In this document: positions 32,452 through 43,327 of the stretch, piece by piece
Numbering within the stretch: position 1 is the first letter of the stretch
How the letters are laid out: each line of letters begins with the position of its first letter
Assembly (NCBI RefSeq): GCF_028598555.1
Contig: NZ_JAQRFN010000009.1
Span: 62,001 to 126,000 of the forward strand
Direction of reading: 5' to 3'
Origin: Xenorhabdus anantnagensis
Lineage (GTDB): Bacteria; Pseudomonadota; Gammaproteobacteria; Enterobacterales; Enterobacteriaceae
Length of the DNA: 64,000 nucleotides
The notes under the pieces: model-generated
The model's database searches: none
What the model saw: the letters and a program-made list of their open reading frames with translations, nothing else
What the model was told of the DNA's origin: nothing
Position numbers and translations under genes: made by a program

Positions 32452-33900
32452 TCAGTGGCTTTGGTATAACGTTTTATATAGATCGTGTTCAAAACGCGAT
32501 AGTGGAACACGACGGGTTCGTTGTTCTTCAGGGGGAACAGAATACCCAGAGATAAATTGGACAAAAGCAATTTGTTGCCCACTGGCGGCAGTCATAAACC
32601 CAGCGAGATTATAAACCCCTTGTAATGATCCCGTTTTGGCAAAGACTTTACCATCAACTCCCGACTCATGTAGACCAGGACGATAAGCCAACGTGCCATC
32701 ATATCCCGCTCGGGGTAACATGGAGATGAAATCCAGTTCATCATTGTGCTGAGCAATAAATTGCAATATTTCCATCATGGTTGTCGGTGTGATTAAATTG
32801 TGGCGTGAAAGGCCCGAACCATCCACCATGATGGTATTCCTTAAATCAATACCGGCTTTTTGTTTCAGAATCTGACGAACTGCATCAGAACCTGTCCGCC
32901 ACGTGCCTGGAACGTTGAAATAACGATGGCCGAGGGTACGAAAGATTGTATCTGCAATCATGTTATCTGATTTTTTCAACATGATTTTGAGCATATTATT
33001 TAATGGTACAGACTGATTCAGGGCGAGAATTTTTTCTGGGTGTTGGGGAATTGATTGGCGTCGTATATGGCCTTTTAACTCAATGCCTGCAATATTCAGT
33101 TCATTTTTCAGGATCTTGCCAGCATAACTAGGTCCATTTTGGATGGCAAATACCAGTGGAAGTGGCTCATCGCGTTGTGTCAGACAACCTGTGAGAGTGT
33201 ATCGATTCAAGTCACCCACCGTAACATCAAGTTCACAATACTTTGCTTCTGGTGATCCCTTAGCCAATGTTTTGACTTCACTGAATACATTGACAGGATA
33301 AAAAGAGGGTACACGGACAAATGCCTGCTCATCAGGTTGCTTTGAGCCGTAAAGTGAAACAGAAAAGCAGTTCTTATCCACGATTGCTGCTGATGGAGGA
33401 GCACTGAAGCATTGGGTCATATCGTTCCACACCCAGCCGGGCGCTTTATCGTGGCTGGCAAAAATTGAAACATCTATGATGAGATCGCCATTAATTTGTT
33501 TGATGCCAGATTGTTTTAAGGTCTCGACCATATTGCGCAGTTGCGAACGCGTTAGCATCGGGTCACCTACAAAACGGGCTATTAGATTACCTTCTAATAC
33601 GCCATCGGAAATATTAGCATCACTTTCCAGTGTTGTTATAAAACGGTAATCCTTACCAAGCTGTAATAGAGCTGCCAATGCCGTTACAATTTTCTGCGTA
33701 CTTGCGGGTAAAGCCATTTGTTGCCCGTGGTAATCAATTAACGGTTCTTTTGAGCCAACGACTTGGGCGATAAATGAAAAATTAGTTCCCGTAGGTAAAT
33801 ATTGGGCACTTTTCTCAATAGAAGAGGCATTTGCACTGAAAATACTCAGGCTTAAACTGAGTATACAAGCTATTCTGTTGGTAATTTTTAAAAGAGCCAT
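32452..33900 (-). CDS. dacB: D-alanyl-D-alanine carboxypeptidase/endopeptidase DacB (PBP4)
   Basis: Periplasmic class C penicillin-binding protein that trims and cleaves peptidoglycan cross-links. The signal peptide ends near ANA (residues 23-25). The active-site SxxK is Ser67-Thr-Gln-Lys70 (LPASTQKIV); the SDN triad follows in MLKKSDNMIADTIF and the KTG box in VFAKTGSLQGVYNLAG. The region between SxxK and SDN carries the PBP4-type extra domains. 482 residues (E. coli 477). It is divergent from greA. Confidence 0.96.
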   Translation of the reverse strand: MALLKITNRIACILSLSLSIFSANASSIEKSAQYLPTGTNFSFIAQVVGSKEPLIDYHGQQMALPASTQKIVTALAALLQLGKDYRFITTLESDANISDGVLEGNLIARFVGDPMLTRSQLRNMVETLKQSGIKQINGDLIIDVSIFASHDKAPGWVWNDMTQCFSAPPSAAIVDKNCFSVSLYGSKQPDEQAFVRVPSFYPVNVFSEVKTLAKGSPEAKYCELDVTVGDLNRYTLTGCLTQRDEPLPLVFAIQNGPSYAGKILKNELNIAGIELKGHIRRQSIPQHPEKILALNQSVPLNNMLKIMLKKSDNMIADTIFRTLGHRYFNVPGTWRTGSDAVRQILKQKAGIDLRNTIMVDGSGLSRHNLITPTTMMEILQFIAQHNDELDFISMLPRAGYDGTLAYRPGLHESGVDGKVFAKTGSLQGVYNLAGFMTAASGQQIAFVQFISGYSVPPEEQRTRRVPLSRFEHDLYKTLYQSH

Positions 33901-34172
33901 AGATCTCGCATACGAAGGTGAATGTATTCCAAAAATATTTGTATTAATAATACTAAGGTGTAATTCAAAGGAAAAGTAAACGATGATCCATCATCAACTC
34001 TACGTTAGAATGATAGATTAGCAGGTAAATATGCATGTGAACTTCAGATTATGCTGGGTTTGCACTCCTTTTATTGTCTGGAGGCCCGCCTGATAGGGTG
34101 TGCTCATTGTGCTGTTATTACAAAAATCAGGAAGATGTGTTTGGGCTTAGGATTGATTTAGAGGTTTGATAA

Positions 34173-34649
34173 ATGAAACAAATTCCGATGACTGTACGTG
34201 GCGCGGATAAATTGCGCGAAGAATTAGAACATTTGAAAAATGTACGTCGCCCTCAAATTATTGCCGCAATCGCTGATGCACGTGAGCACGGTGATTTGAA
34301 AGAAAACGCGGAATATCATGCTGCTCGTGAGCAGCAGGGTTTCTGCGAAGGCCGCATTCAGGAAATTGAGGCTAAACTTTCTAATGCACAGGTGATTGAC
34401 GTCACGAAGATGACCAACAGTGGCCGGGTGATTTTTGGGGCAACGGTAACGGTACTGAACGTGGATTCTGATGAAGAGCAGAACTACCGTATCGTAGGTG
34501 ATGATGAAGCCAATATTAAAGAAAATCTTCTTTCAGTAAATTCACCGATTGCCCGTGGCCTGATTGGTAAAGAAGTGGATGATGTTGTTGTGATCACCAC
34601 GCCCGGTGGTCAAGTGGAATACGAAGTTTTGAATGTGGATTATCTCTAA
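34173..34649 (+). CDS. greA: Transcript cleavage factor GreA
   Basis: Rescues backtracked RNA polymerase by stimulating transcript cleavage through its secondary channel. The 158 residues have the N-terminal coiled-coil hairpin with the catalytic acidic tip ([20 protein letters not shown]) and the C-terminal FKBP-like domain ([20 protein letters not shown]). The 272-bp gap to dacB probably includes a long leader; in E. coli the greA leader yields GraL small RNAs, but a GraL-like array could not be confirmed. Confidence 0.98.
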   Translation: MKQIPMTVRGADKLREELEHLKNVRRPQIIAAIADAREHGDLKENAEYHAAREQQGFCEGRIQEIEAKLSNAQVIDVTKMTNSGRVIFGATVTVLNVDSDEEQNYRIVGDDEANIKENLLSVNSPIARGLIGKEVDDVVVITTPGGQVEYEVLNVDYL

Positions 34650-34700
34650 AACATCATGATAATCGGCTATTGTGCTGATATGTGAAGTTGAGATGGAAGA

Positions 34701-34726
34701 AAAAAGGCCAGTTTTTGGCCTTTTTT
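34701..34726. terminator. Terminator between convergent greA and yhbY
   Basis: AAAAAGGCC/GGCCTTTTT stem with an A/T-rich loop and T-run; symmetrical enough to act in both directions. Confidence 0.85.
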
Positions 34727-34775
34727 ATCATGGTGAATACAATCAATATGGCATTTTTGTACAAATATGCCGTGA

Positions 34776-35069
34776 TTATTTAGGTAGACTAATCTTGCGT
34801 TCTTTCGATGGACGGTAGAGGACTAATATTTTTCCAATGATTTGCACATTATGTGCACCGGTTTCACGAACAATCGCTTCAGCGATCAAAGTTTTTAGTT
34901 CACGGTCTTCGCCTGCAACTTTGACTTTGATAAGCTCGTGATGCGAAAGAGTTTGCTCGACTTCAGCCAACACGCCTTCGGTTAGCCCATTGTTGCCGAT
35001 CATAACGACAGGCTTTAATGAATGAGCGAGGCTTTTTAGGTATTGGACTTGTTTCTTGTTAAGAGTCAT
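34776..35069 (-). CDS. yhbY: CRM-domain RNA-binding protein YhbY
   Basis: 97-residue protein consisting of one CRM domain. The YLKSLAHSLKPVVMIGNNGL segment contains the GxxG-type loop, and TLSHHELIKVKVAGEDRELK is the conserved helix-strand. E. coli YhbY associates with pre-50S particles. It is divergent from rlmE by about 135 bp. Confidence 0.96.
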   Translation of the reverse strand: MTLNKKQVQYLKSLAHSLKPVVMIGNNGLTEGVLAEVEQTLSHHELIKVKVAGEDRELKTLIAEAIVRETGAHNVQIIGKILVLYRPSKERKISLPK

Positions 35070-35204
35070 CGTTTTTTTACTTAGTTGGGATTGAAAACGG
35101 CGTATTCTACCGCCATCTCATATCTATCACCATAAAAGTGTGGTGTGGTTTGATAAGAGAGCGCAAAAAAATAAGGCTCTCTATTAGTATAGTTGGAAAG
35201 AACA

Positions 35205-35834
35205 ATGGCCAATAAAAAACGTTCAGCAAGCTCAAGTCGCTGGTTACAGGAACATTTTAGTGATAAATATGTTCTTCAGGCGCAGAAAAAAGGGCTTCGC
35301 TCTCGCGCTTGGTTTAAACTTGATGAGATACAGCAAAGCGACAAAATCTTTAAACCGGGCATGACCGTTGTTGATTTAGGCGCTGCTCCGGGTGGATGGT
35401 CTCAATATGTAGTTAGTCAGATTGGTAATAGTGGACGAGTAATTGCTTGTGATCTTTTGCCGATGGACCCGATAGTTGGAGTCGATTTCCTTCAAGGAGA
35501 TTTTCGTGATGAGCTCGTATTGAAAACATTACTTGAGAGAGTTGGTGATAATAAAGTCCAGGTCGTCATGTCGGATATGGCTCCCAATATGAGTGGAACC
35601 CCCGCGGTCGATATTCCCCGATCCATGTATCTGGTTGAGTTAGCGTTGGGTATGTGTCGTGATGTGCTGGCCCCTGGGGGTAGTTTTATTGTCAAAGTGT
35701 TTCAGGGAGAAGGCTTTGATGAATACCTAAGGGAAATACGCTCCCTTTTTGCGAAGGTAAAAACTCGTAAACCAGAAGCTTCGCGGGCACGATCACGTGA
35801 AGTATATATTGTAGCGACAGGGCGGAAAGTATAG
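35205..35834 (+). CDS. rlmE: 23S rRNA 2'-O-ribose U2552 methyltransferase RlmE (FtsJ/RrmJ)
   Basis: Heat-shock-induced methyltransferase acting on U2552 in 50S particles (E. coli numbering). The SAM-binding motif [15 protein letters not shown] and the K-D-K-E catalytic residues are recognisable ([39 protein letters not shown]). The ATG at 35205 ([20 protein letters not shown]) matches E. coli and follows GGAAAG; a TTG four codons earlier overlaps that site. 209 residues. ftsH follows 48 bp later, forming rlmE-ftsH. Confidence 0.97.
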   Translation: MANKKRSASSSRWLQEHFSDKYVLQAQKKGLRSRAWFKLDEIQQSDKIFKPGMTVVDLGAAPGGWSQYVVSQIGNSGRVIACDLLPMDPIVGVDFLQGDFRDELVLKTLLERVGDNKVQVVMSDMAPNMSGTPAVDIPRSMYLVELALGMCRDVLAPGGSFIVKVFQGEGFDEYLREIRSLFAKVKTRKPEASRARSREVYIVATGRKV

Positions 35835-35882
35835 TACCCTGACTACTATTTGTTAACACAGTTGTAATATGAGGTTAATCCC

Positions 35883-37817
35883 TTGAGTGACATGGCGAAA
35901 AACCTGATTCTCTGGTTAGTCATCGCAGTTGTCTTGATGTTATTGTTCCAGAGTTTTGGTCCCAGCGACTCTAGCGGTCGTAGGGTAGATTACTCTAATT
36001 TCATCAATGAGATATCGCAGAATCAAGTAAGCGAAGTAAATATTTCGGGTCGTGACATTAATTTCACTAAGAAAGACAACAGTGGAAAATACAGCACTTA
36101 TATGCCGATTCAGGATGAAAAGTTGCTGGATACCCTACTCAGTAAACAGGTAAAAGTTATTGGTGAACCGCCAGAAAAACAAGGCCTGTTGGCGACCCTC
36201 TTTATTTCATGGTTCCCAATGCTATTGCTAATTGGCGTCTGGATCTTCTTTATGCGTCAAATGCAAGGTGGTGGCGGTAAAGGGGCTATGTCTTTCGGTA
36301 AAAGCAAAGCCCGCATGTTGACGGAAGACCAGATCAAAACCACGTTTGCTGATGTTGCTGGTTGCGACGAAGCAAAAGAAGAAGTAGGCGAATTGGTTGA
36401 GTATTTGCGTGAACCTGGCCGTTTCCAAAAACTGGGCGGTAAGATCCCGAAAGGCATCCTGATGGTTGGTCCTCCGGGTACTGGTAAAACGTTGCTGGCA
36501 AAAGCTATCGCTGGCGAAGCGAAAGTCCCTTTCTTCACCATCTCTGGTTCTGATTTCGTTGAAATGTTTGTTGGTGTAGGTGCTTCTCGTGTTCGTGATA
36601 TGTTTGAACAGGCGAAGAAAGCAGCGCCGTGCATCATCTTTATTGATGAAATTGATGCAGTAGGTCGTCAGCGTGGTGCTGGCTTGGGCGGTGGACACGA
36701 TGAACGTGAACAGACACTGAACCAAATGCTGGTTGAGATGGATGGCTTTGAAGGTAACGAAGGTATTATTGTTATCGCAGCAACTAACCGTCCTGATGTT
36801 CTGGATCCTGCCTTGCTACGCCCTGGTCGTTTTGATCGTCAGGTCGTTGTTGGCCTGCCGGATGTACGTGGTCGTGAGCAAATCCTGAAAGTTCATATGC
36901 GTCGTATTCCGTTGGATACTGATATTGATGCATTGATCATTGCTCGTGGAACACCGGGTTTCTCTGGCGCAGATTTGGCTAACCTTGTGAATGAAGCTGC
37001 TTTGTTTGCTGCTCGTGGTAACAAGCGCGTTGTTTCTATGGTTGAGTTCGAAAAAGCCAAAGATAAGATCATGATGGGAGCAGAGCGCCGTTCAATGGTG
37101 ATGACGGAGGAACAAAAAGAATCCACAGCATACCATGAAGCAGGACATGCCATTATCGGACGCTTGGTGCCAGAACACGATCCTGTGCATAAAGTGACGA
37201 TTATTCCTCGTGGCCGTGCGTTAGGTGTGACGTTCTTCTTGCCAGAGGGTGATCAGATCAGTGCGAGTCGTCAGAAATTGGAAAGCCAAATTTCAACTTT
37301 ATACGGTGGTCGGTTAGCTGAAGAAATTATCTACGGTGTAGATAATGTTTCTACTGGTGCGTCCAATGATATTAAAGTGGCGACTTCTATTGCGCGCAAC
37401 ATGGTGACACAGTGGGGCTTCTCAGAAAAACTGGGGCCATTGCTGTATGCGGAAGAAGAAGGTGAAGTTTTCCTCGGTCGTTCGGTTGCCAAGGCAAAAC
37501 ATATGTCTGAAGACACTGCGCGTTTAATTGATCAGGAAGTGAAGGCTATCATCGATCGTAACTATTTACGTGCTCGTCAGCTTCTGATGGATAATCTTGA
37601 TGTTCTTCATACAATGAAAGATGCATTGATGAAGTATGAAACTATTGATGCACCTCAGATTGATGATCTGATGAATCGTACGACAGTACGCCCACCAGCA
37701 GGTTGGGAAGGTGACAATAATAGTGGCGGTAATAACGGCAGTAATAGCAATAACCGTCATAGTACATCATCCCCACAGCAAACTTCAAAGCCAACGGATG
37801 ATAATCCAACCGCGTAA
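35883..37817 (+). CDS. ftsH: ATP-dependent zinc metalloprotease FtsH
   Basis: Hexameric inner-membrane AAA+ protease degrading misassembled membrane proteins, sigma32 and LpxC. Two transmembrane segments (residues about 6-24 and 100-124) flank the periplasmic domain. Walker A GPPGTGKT, Walker [13 protein letters not shown] and the SRH segment are intact, and the zinc motif HEAGH lies near residue 421. The TTG at 35883 is seven bases after GAGGT and gives MSDMAKNL; the ATG at 35892 gives the E. coli-like MAKNL but is 16 bases from that site, so both are possible. Its regulators HflK and HflC are encoded at the left end of the window. Confidence 0.97.
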   Translation: MSDMAKNLILWLVIAVVLMLLFQSFGPSDSSGRRVDYSNFINEISQNQVSEVNISGRDINFTKKDNSGKYSTYMPIQDEKLLDTLLSKQVKVIGEPPEKQGLLATLFISWFPMLLLIGVWIFFMRQMQGGGGKGAMSFGKSKARMLTEDQIKTTFADVAGCDEAKEEVGELVEYLREPGRFQKLGGKIPKGILMVGPPGTGKTLLAKAIAGEAKVPFFTISGSDFVEMFVGVGASRVRDMFEQAKKAAPCIIFIDEIDAVGRQRGAGLGGGHDEREQTLNQMLVEMDGFEGNEGIIVIAATNRPDVLDPALLRPGRFDRQVVVGLPDVRGREQILKVHMRRIPLDTDIDALIIARGTPGFSGADLANLVNEAALFAARGNKRVVSMVEFEKAKDKIMMGAERRSMVMTEEQKESTAYHEAGHAIIGRLVPEHDPVHKVTIIPRGRALGVTFFLPEGDQISASRQKLESQISTLYGGRLAEEIIYGVDNVSTGASNDIKVATSIARNMVTQWGFSEKLGPLLYAEEEGEVFLGRSVAKAKHMSEDTARLIDQEVKAIIDRNYLRARQLLMDNLDVLHTMKDALMKYETIDAPQIDDLMNRTTVRPPAGWEGDNNSGGNNGSNSNNRHSTSSPQQTSKPTDDNPTA

Positions 37818-37895
37818 TCTGATTAACAATCTTACCAACCAAGGGCAATAGCGAATTGTTACCCTTTTGGACTTGAAGACTGTATTTCTTAAATT

Positions 37896-37920
37896 AAACC
37901 CCAGGCTTGTCCTGGGGTTT
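37896..37920 (+). terminator. Intrinsic terminator after ftsH
   Basis: AAACCCCAGG/CCTGGGGTTT stem with a short loop, ending in TTTT only 20 bp before the folP start. Confidence 0.85.
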
Positions 37921-37940
37921 TGATATTAAGGCACCTAGCG

Positions 37941-38795
37941 ATGAAACTAACAGCCAGAGGCAGTGTCCTCAATCTTTCCTGCCCACAAGTGATGGGAATT
38001 TTGAACGTTACTCCCGATTCTTTCTCTGATGGTGGAACCCATAATACCTTTGACATAGCATTGAAACATGCCGCTAAGATGATTGAAGAGGGAGCGGCCA
38101 TTATTGATGTGGGAGGAGAGTCGACTCGTCCCGGCGCTGATGAGGTAAGTGAGCAGGAAGAATTGGATCGTGTTATTCCAGTGATTGAAGCTCTGGCACA
38201 GCGCTTTGATACTTGGATCTCCGTGGATACGTCAAAAGCTGCTGTCATGCGGGAATCAGCCAAGGCAGGGGCCCATATTATCAATGATATCCGCTCGTTG
38301 CAGGAACCTGGGGCACTTGAAGCGGCAGCACAAAGTGGCTTGCCAATTTGCTTAATGCATATGCAGGGACAGCCCCGTACAATGCAAACTGAACCTCATT
38401 ATGAGGATATCTTATCGGAAGTAAAAACATTTTTGATACAGCAAATTGAGCGCTGTATTACGGCGGGTATAGCAAAAAACAACTTGATTCTTGATCCTGG
38501 ATTCGGTTTTGGTAAGAACTTATCACATAATTATCAGTTATTGGCTCGCTTGCAAGAATTCCATCATTTGGGCTTGCCTATTCTGGCGGGGATGTCACGT
38601 AAATCTATGATTGGTCAATTGCTTGATGTACCACCGCAGGAGCGTGCGACAGGAAGTGTCGCTTGTGCTGTAATTGCAGCCATAAAAGGTGCCCAGATTA
38701 TCCGTGTGCATGATGTGAAAGAAACCGTTCAGGCAATGCAAATCGTTCATGCAACACTGTCTGCCAACATGGCTTGCAAGGAATACGGTATCTGA
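37941..38795 (+). CDS. folP: Dihydropteroate synthase
   Basis: Condenses p-aminobenzoate with dihydropterin diphosphate in folate synthesis; the sulfonamide target. TIM-barrel motifs are intact: VMGILNVTPDSFSDGGTH, IDVGGESTRPGADEV, LDPGFGFGKNLSHNY, GMSRKSMIGQLL and IIRVHDVKETV. The ATG at 37941 (MKLTARGS) matches E. coli and lies nine bases after TAAGG; the frame is open seven codons further. 284 residues (E. coli 282). Confidence 0.97.
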   Translation: MKLTARGSVLNLSCPQVMGILNVTPDSFSDGGTHNTFDIALKHAAKMIEEGAAIIDVGGESTRPGADEVSEQEELDRVIPVIEALAQRFDTWISVDTSKAAVMRESAKAGAHIINDIRSLQEPGALEAAAQSGLPICLMHMQGQPRTMQTEPHYEDILSEVKTFLIQQIERCITAGIAKNNLILDPGFGFGKNLSHNYQLLARLQEFHHLGLPILAGMSRKSMIGQLLDVPPQERATGSVACAVIAAIKGAQIIRVHDVKETVQAMQIVHATLSANMACKEYGI

Positions 38796-38808
38796 AAAGA
38801 ATACGATT

Positions 38809-38872
38809 TTTGTAAAATGCACAGTTTGTAAAGTATAACGTTTGTAAAATACAACGTCTGTAAAGCACATGA
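38809..38872. repeat. Four-copy 16-bp tandem repeat between folP and glmM
   Basis: TTTGTAAAATGCACAG, TTTGTAAAGTATAACG, TTTGTAAAATACAACG and TCTGTAAAGCACATGA follow one another without gaps. All share a TNTGTAAAR core. The array starts 13 bp after the folP stop and ends 58 bp before glmM. Confidence 0.85.
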
Positions 38873-38930
38873 TGCCAGCAAAAATTCGCTGTGAGCAGAG
38901 AAATAAGTTCAGCAAAGGAAAAAGAAATTT

Positions 38931-40268
38931 ATGAGTAACCGTAAATATTTTGGTACTGACGGTATCCGTGGCAAAGTGGGTAATACCCCGATTACCCCTG
39001 ACTTTGTTTTGAAACTTGGTTGGGCTGCGGGAAAAGTGCTGGCGCGTCATGGTTCTCGCAAAATAATCATTGGTAAAGATACCCGAGTCTCAGGTTATAT
39101 GCTGGAATCTGCGCTGGAAGCAGGGTTGGCTGCTGCGGGATTATCAGCATCTTTTACCGGCCCTATGCCAACACCTGCTGTGGCATATCTGACACGTACT
39201 TTTCGTGCAGAAGCTGGCATTGTCATTTCCGCTTCCCATAATCCTTACTATGATAACGGTATTAAATTTTTCTCCATTGATGGAACTAAATTACCTGATG
39301 ATGTTGAAGAAGCGATTGAAGCGGAAATGGAAAAACCCCTGACTTGTGTGGAATCTGCTGAGTTAGGGCGTGCAAATCGAATCGTTGATGCGGCGGGTCG
39401 TTACATTGAATTTTGTAAAGGAACATTTCCCAGTGAGCAAAGTTTAAATGGATTGAAAATTGTTTTAGATTGCGCCAATGGGGCTACTTACCACATTGCT
39501 CCGAATGTTCTCAGAGAACTGGGAGCGGATGTTATTATGATTGGTTGTGAGCCTAACGGTATCAATATCAATGAAGAATGCGGTGCAACAGACGTTCGCC
39601 TATTGCAAAAGCGAGTACTGGAAGAGCAGGCACACGTTGGTCTGGCATTTGATGGCGATGGTGACCGTATCATCATGGTTGATCATCTGGGTCAAAAAGT
39701 TGATGGTGATCAGATTCTTTATATCATCGCACGTGAAGCCTTGAGACAAGGCCAGCTACGTGGTGGAGCAGTGGGTACGTTGATGAGCAATATGGGGCTG
39801 GAGTTGGCACTGAAACAGCTTGGCATCCCATTTGCACGTGCGAAGGTCGGCGATCGCTATGTACTGGAAAAATTGCAGGAAAAAGGTTGGCGTCTTGGCG
39901 CAGAAAACTCAGGTCACGTGATTTTGCTGGACAAAACTACAACGGGTGATGGAATTGTTGCTGGATTGCAAGTCTTGAGTGCTATGGTACGCAATAATAT
40001 GAGCCTGCATGACCTGTGCAGTGGAATGAAACTGTTGCCTCAAATTTTGGTTAACGTTCGTTTTACGGGTGATACCGATCCCCTGCAATCAGAATCAGTG
40101 CTGGAGGCCGTAAAATCAGTTGAGGCTGAATTGAATGGTTGCGGTCGTGTTCTGTTGCGTAAATCAGGTACAGAGCCATTGATTCGCGTAATGGTGGAAG
40201 GTGAAGATGAAGAGCAAGTCACTGCATTGGCGCATTGTATCGCAGATGCAGTGAAAAAAATCGGTTGA
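38931..40268 (+). CDS. glmM: Phosphoglucosamine mutase
   Basis: Converts glucosamine-6-phosphate to glucosamine-1-phosphate, a precursor of UDP-GlcNAc for peptidoglycan and LPS. The active-site serine loop [15 protein letters not shown] (Ser102), the metal-binding DGDGDR loop, the sugar-binding GAENSGHVI and the phosphate-binding [15 protein letters not shown] are intact. The 445 residues equal E. coli GlmM. It follows folP, as in E. coli. Confidence 0.98.
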   Translation: MSNRKYFGTDGIRGKVGNTPITPDFVLKLGWAAGKVLARHGSRKIIIGKDTRVSGYMLESALEAGLAAAGLSASFTGPMPTPAVAYLTRTFRAEAGIVISASHNPYYDNGIKFFSIDGTKLPDDVEEAIEAEMEKPLTCVESAELGRANRIVDAAGRYIEFCKGTFPSEQSLNGLKIVLDCANGATYHIAPNVLRELGADVIMIGCEPNGININEECGATDVRLLQKRVLEEQAHVGLAFDGDGDRIIMVDHLGQKVDGDQILYIIAREALRQGQLRGGAVGTLMSNMGLELALKQLGIPFARAKVGDRYVLEKLQEKGWRLGAENSGHVILLDKTTTGDGIVAGLQVLSAMVRNNMSLHDLCSGMKLLPQILVNVRFTGDTDPLQSESVLEAVKSVEAELNGCGRVLLRKSGTEPLIRVMVEGEDEEQVTALAHCIADAVKKIG

Positions 40269-40345
40269 TTTGTTGATTTTTTCTTCGATTGGCGCCAGTA
40301 TTTAAAATTAATCTTGCGTGTCTGATACGCTTTGGTTAGTATTCA

Positions 40346-40388
40346 CACCCGCTCAATAAGTTAATTTTTCTAATTTTGTGAGCGGGTG
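40346..40388. repeat. Long-loop inverted repeat upstream of secG
   Basis: CACCCGCTCA (40346-40355) and TGAGCGGGTG (40379-40388) form a 10-bp perfect stem around a 23-base A+T-rich loop containing several T runs. It could be the glmM terminator or part of the secG leader; no T-tract follows the stem. Confidence 0.55.
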
Positions 40389-40447
40389 ATGCAATATAAC
40401 GTCGCTACGAAATTGTGGTAATCCCCACGAGGAAACGGGTACAACAT

Positions 40448-40789
40448 ATGTATGAAGCTCTTTTAGGTATATTCTTGCTGGTTGGTATCGGGCTGATTGC
40501 TCTGGTTCTGCTACAGCAGGGTAAAGGTGCTGATATGGGTGCTTCTTTCGGCGCGGGTGCATCTAGCACACTGTTTGGTTCATCGGGTTCCAGTAACTTC
40601 ATGACCCGTATGACGGCTATTCTGGCCACACTGTTTATTGTTATCAGTCTGATTCTGGGTAACATGACCAGCAATAAGACTAGTTCTAGTAGTAAATGGG
40701 ATAATCTTGTCGAACCTGTAAAAGTTGAAAAACATACAGAAGTTCCGGCAACGCCAGTAAAACCAAATAATAGTGATATCCCGCAGTAA
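40448..40789 (+). CDS. secG: Protein translocase subunit SecG
   Basis: Small subunit of the SecYEG channel, with two transmembrane segments (residues about 2-20 and 54-74) and the conserved cytoplasmic loop LLQQGKGADMGASFGAGASS. The ATG at 40448 (MYEALLGIFLLVGIGL) is chosen by alignment with E. coli; the frame is open a further 11 codons. 113 residues with a Pro/Lys-rich tail (E. coli 110). It precedes leuU, as in E. coli. Confidence 0.97.
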   Translation: MYEALLGIFLLVGIGLIALVLLQQGKGADMGASFGAGASSTLFGSSGSSNFMTRMTAILATLFIVISLILGNMTSNKTSSSSKWDNLVEPVKVEKHTEVPATPVKPNNSDIPQ

Positions 40790-40871
40790 ATTTCAGTAAT
40801 AGAATTGAAGTAGGGTTGTTGATTTTAATTATTAGTAAATAACCATTAAAATAACAGTCTTATGAATCAGT

Positions 40872-40961
40872 GCCGAGGTGGTGAAATTGGTATACACGCT
40901 ACCTTGAGGTGGTAGTGCCTAAACAACGGGCGTACGGGTTCAAGTCCCGTCCTCGGCACCA
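40872..40961 (+). tRNA. leuU: tRNA-Leu (anticodon GAG)
   Basis: 90 nt including encoded CCA. The acceptor stem GCCGAGG/CCTCGGC and discriminator A are perfect. The anticodon loop TTGAGGT gives GAG, and the long class II variable arm (GTGCCTAAACAACGGGC) and T-loop GTTCAAGTC are present. It lies between secG and metY, as leuU does in E. coli. Confidence 0.97.
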
Positions 40962-40974
40962 TTAATCTAGAAAC

Positions 40975-41003
40975 TTGCGTTTTTAGTATTATCAGCGTAA
41001 GAT
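40975..41003 (+). promoter_or_regulatory. Sigma70-type promoter of metY
   Basis: TTGCGT (40975-40980), 17-bp spacer, TAAGAT (40998-41003), with the mature tRNA starting 16 bp further on. Probably also the upstream promoter of the rimP-nusA-infB operon, as in E. coli. E. coli argG, which lies between leuU and metY, is absent. Confidence 0.7.
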
Positions 41004-41019
41004 TTGCCACGTTTTCGAA

Positions 41020-41096
<77 letters not shown>

Positions 41097-41234
41097 CTTC
41101 TTAATAACATGTACCTTTTCAATAGTAATAATTCAACAGCCATTGAGATATCGATCCTGATTTGGCCGATTGCTTTGAAAGGTATAGAAAGAAGCTGGTT
41201 GAGACCACTGGCAGTAAACAGGGTCCAGTTGCAT

Positions 41235-41259
41235 AAAGCCCCGAGTATCGGGGTTTTTT
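41235..41259 (+). terminator. First terminator between metY and rimP
   Basis: CCCCG (41239-41243) and CGGGG (41249-41253) close a five-base loop, then six T residues. Confidence 0.8.
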
Positions 41260-41281
41260 GTTATTTGACAGCAGAACTACT

Positions 41282-41302
41282 GGGCTATATAGCCCTTTTT
41301 TT
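41282..41302 (+). terminator. Second terminator, 18 bp before rimP
   Basis: GGGCT (41282-41286) and AGCCC (41291-41295) around ATAT, followed by seven T residues. With the first hairpin it forms a tandem pair between metY and rimP, so transcription into the nusA operon must partly read through both. Confidence 0.75.
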
Positions 41303-41319
41303 ATGTCTTGGGGGTGGGC

Positions 41320-41772
41320 TTGTCCACATTAGAGCAAAAATTAACAGAGATGATTTCAGCACCAGTTGAAGCTTTGGGTTTTGAATTAGTTGGCCTGGAG
41401 TTTATTCGCGCACGTGTATCAACATTGCGGGTCTATATCGATAGTGAAGAGGGTATCACTGTTGACAATTGTGCTGATGTTAGCCACCAGGTCAGTGCAG
41501 TGCTTGATGTTGAAGATCCGATTTCAGTACTTTATAACCTGGAAATATCTTCACCAGGGCTTGAGCGTCCACTGTTTAAAGCTGAGCATTACCTGCGTTT
41601 TATGGGTGAAAAAGTCAGCTTGGTTTTACGCATGGCAATGCAGAATCGTCGCAAATGGCAAGGTATCATCAAGGCCGTTGATGGTGAAATGATTACGGTT
41701 ACGGTGGATGGAAAAGACGAAGTGTTCGCACTGAGCAACATCCAGAAAGCGAACCTGGTACCCCACTTTTAA
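41320..41772 (+). CDS. rimP: Ribosome maturation factor RimP
   Basis: Needed for maturation of the 30S head. The 150 residues align with E. coli RimP from the TTG start at 41320 (reading [20 protein letters not shown] after the start codon) to [20 protein letters not shown] element just upstream is the likely ribosome-binding site; a TTG at 41308 overlaps it and is rejected. First gene of rimP-nusA-infB-rbfA-truB. Confidence 0.95.
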   Translation: MSTLEQKLTEMISAPVEALGFELVGLEFIRARVSTLRVYIDSEEGITVDNCADVSHQVSAVLDVEDPISVLYNLEISSPGLERPLFKAEHYLRFMGEKVSLVLRMAMQNRRKWQGIIKAVDGEMITVTVDGKDEVFALSNIQKANLVPHF

Positions 41773-43302
<1,530 letters not shown>

Positions 43303-43327
43303 ATAAACTGTAGCAGGAAGGAACAGA

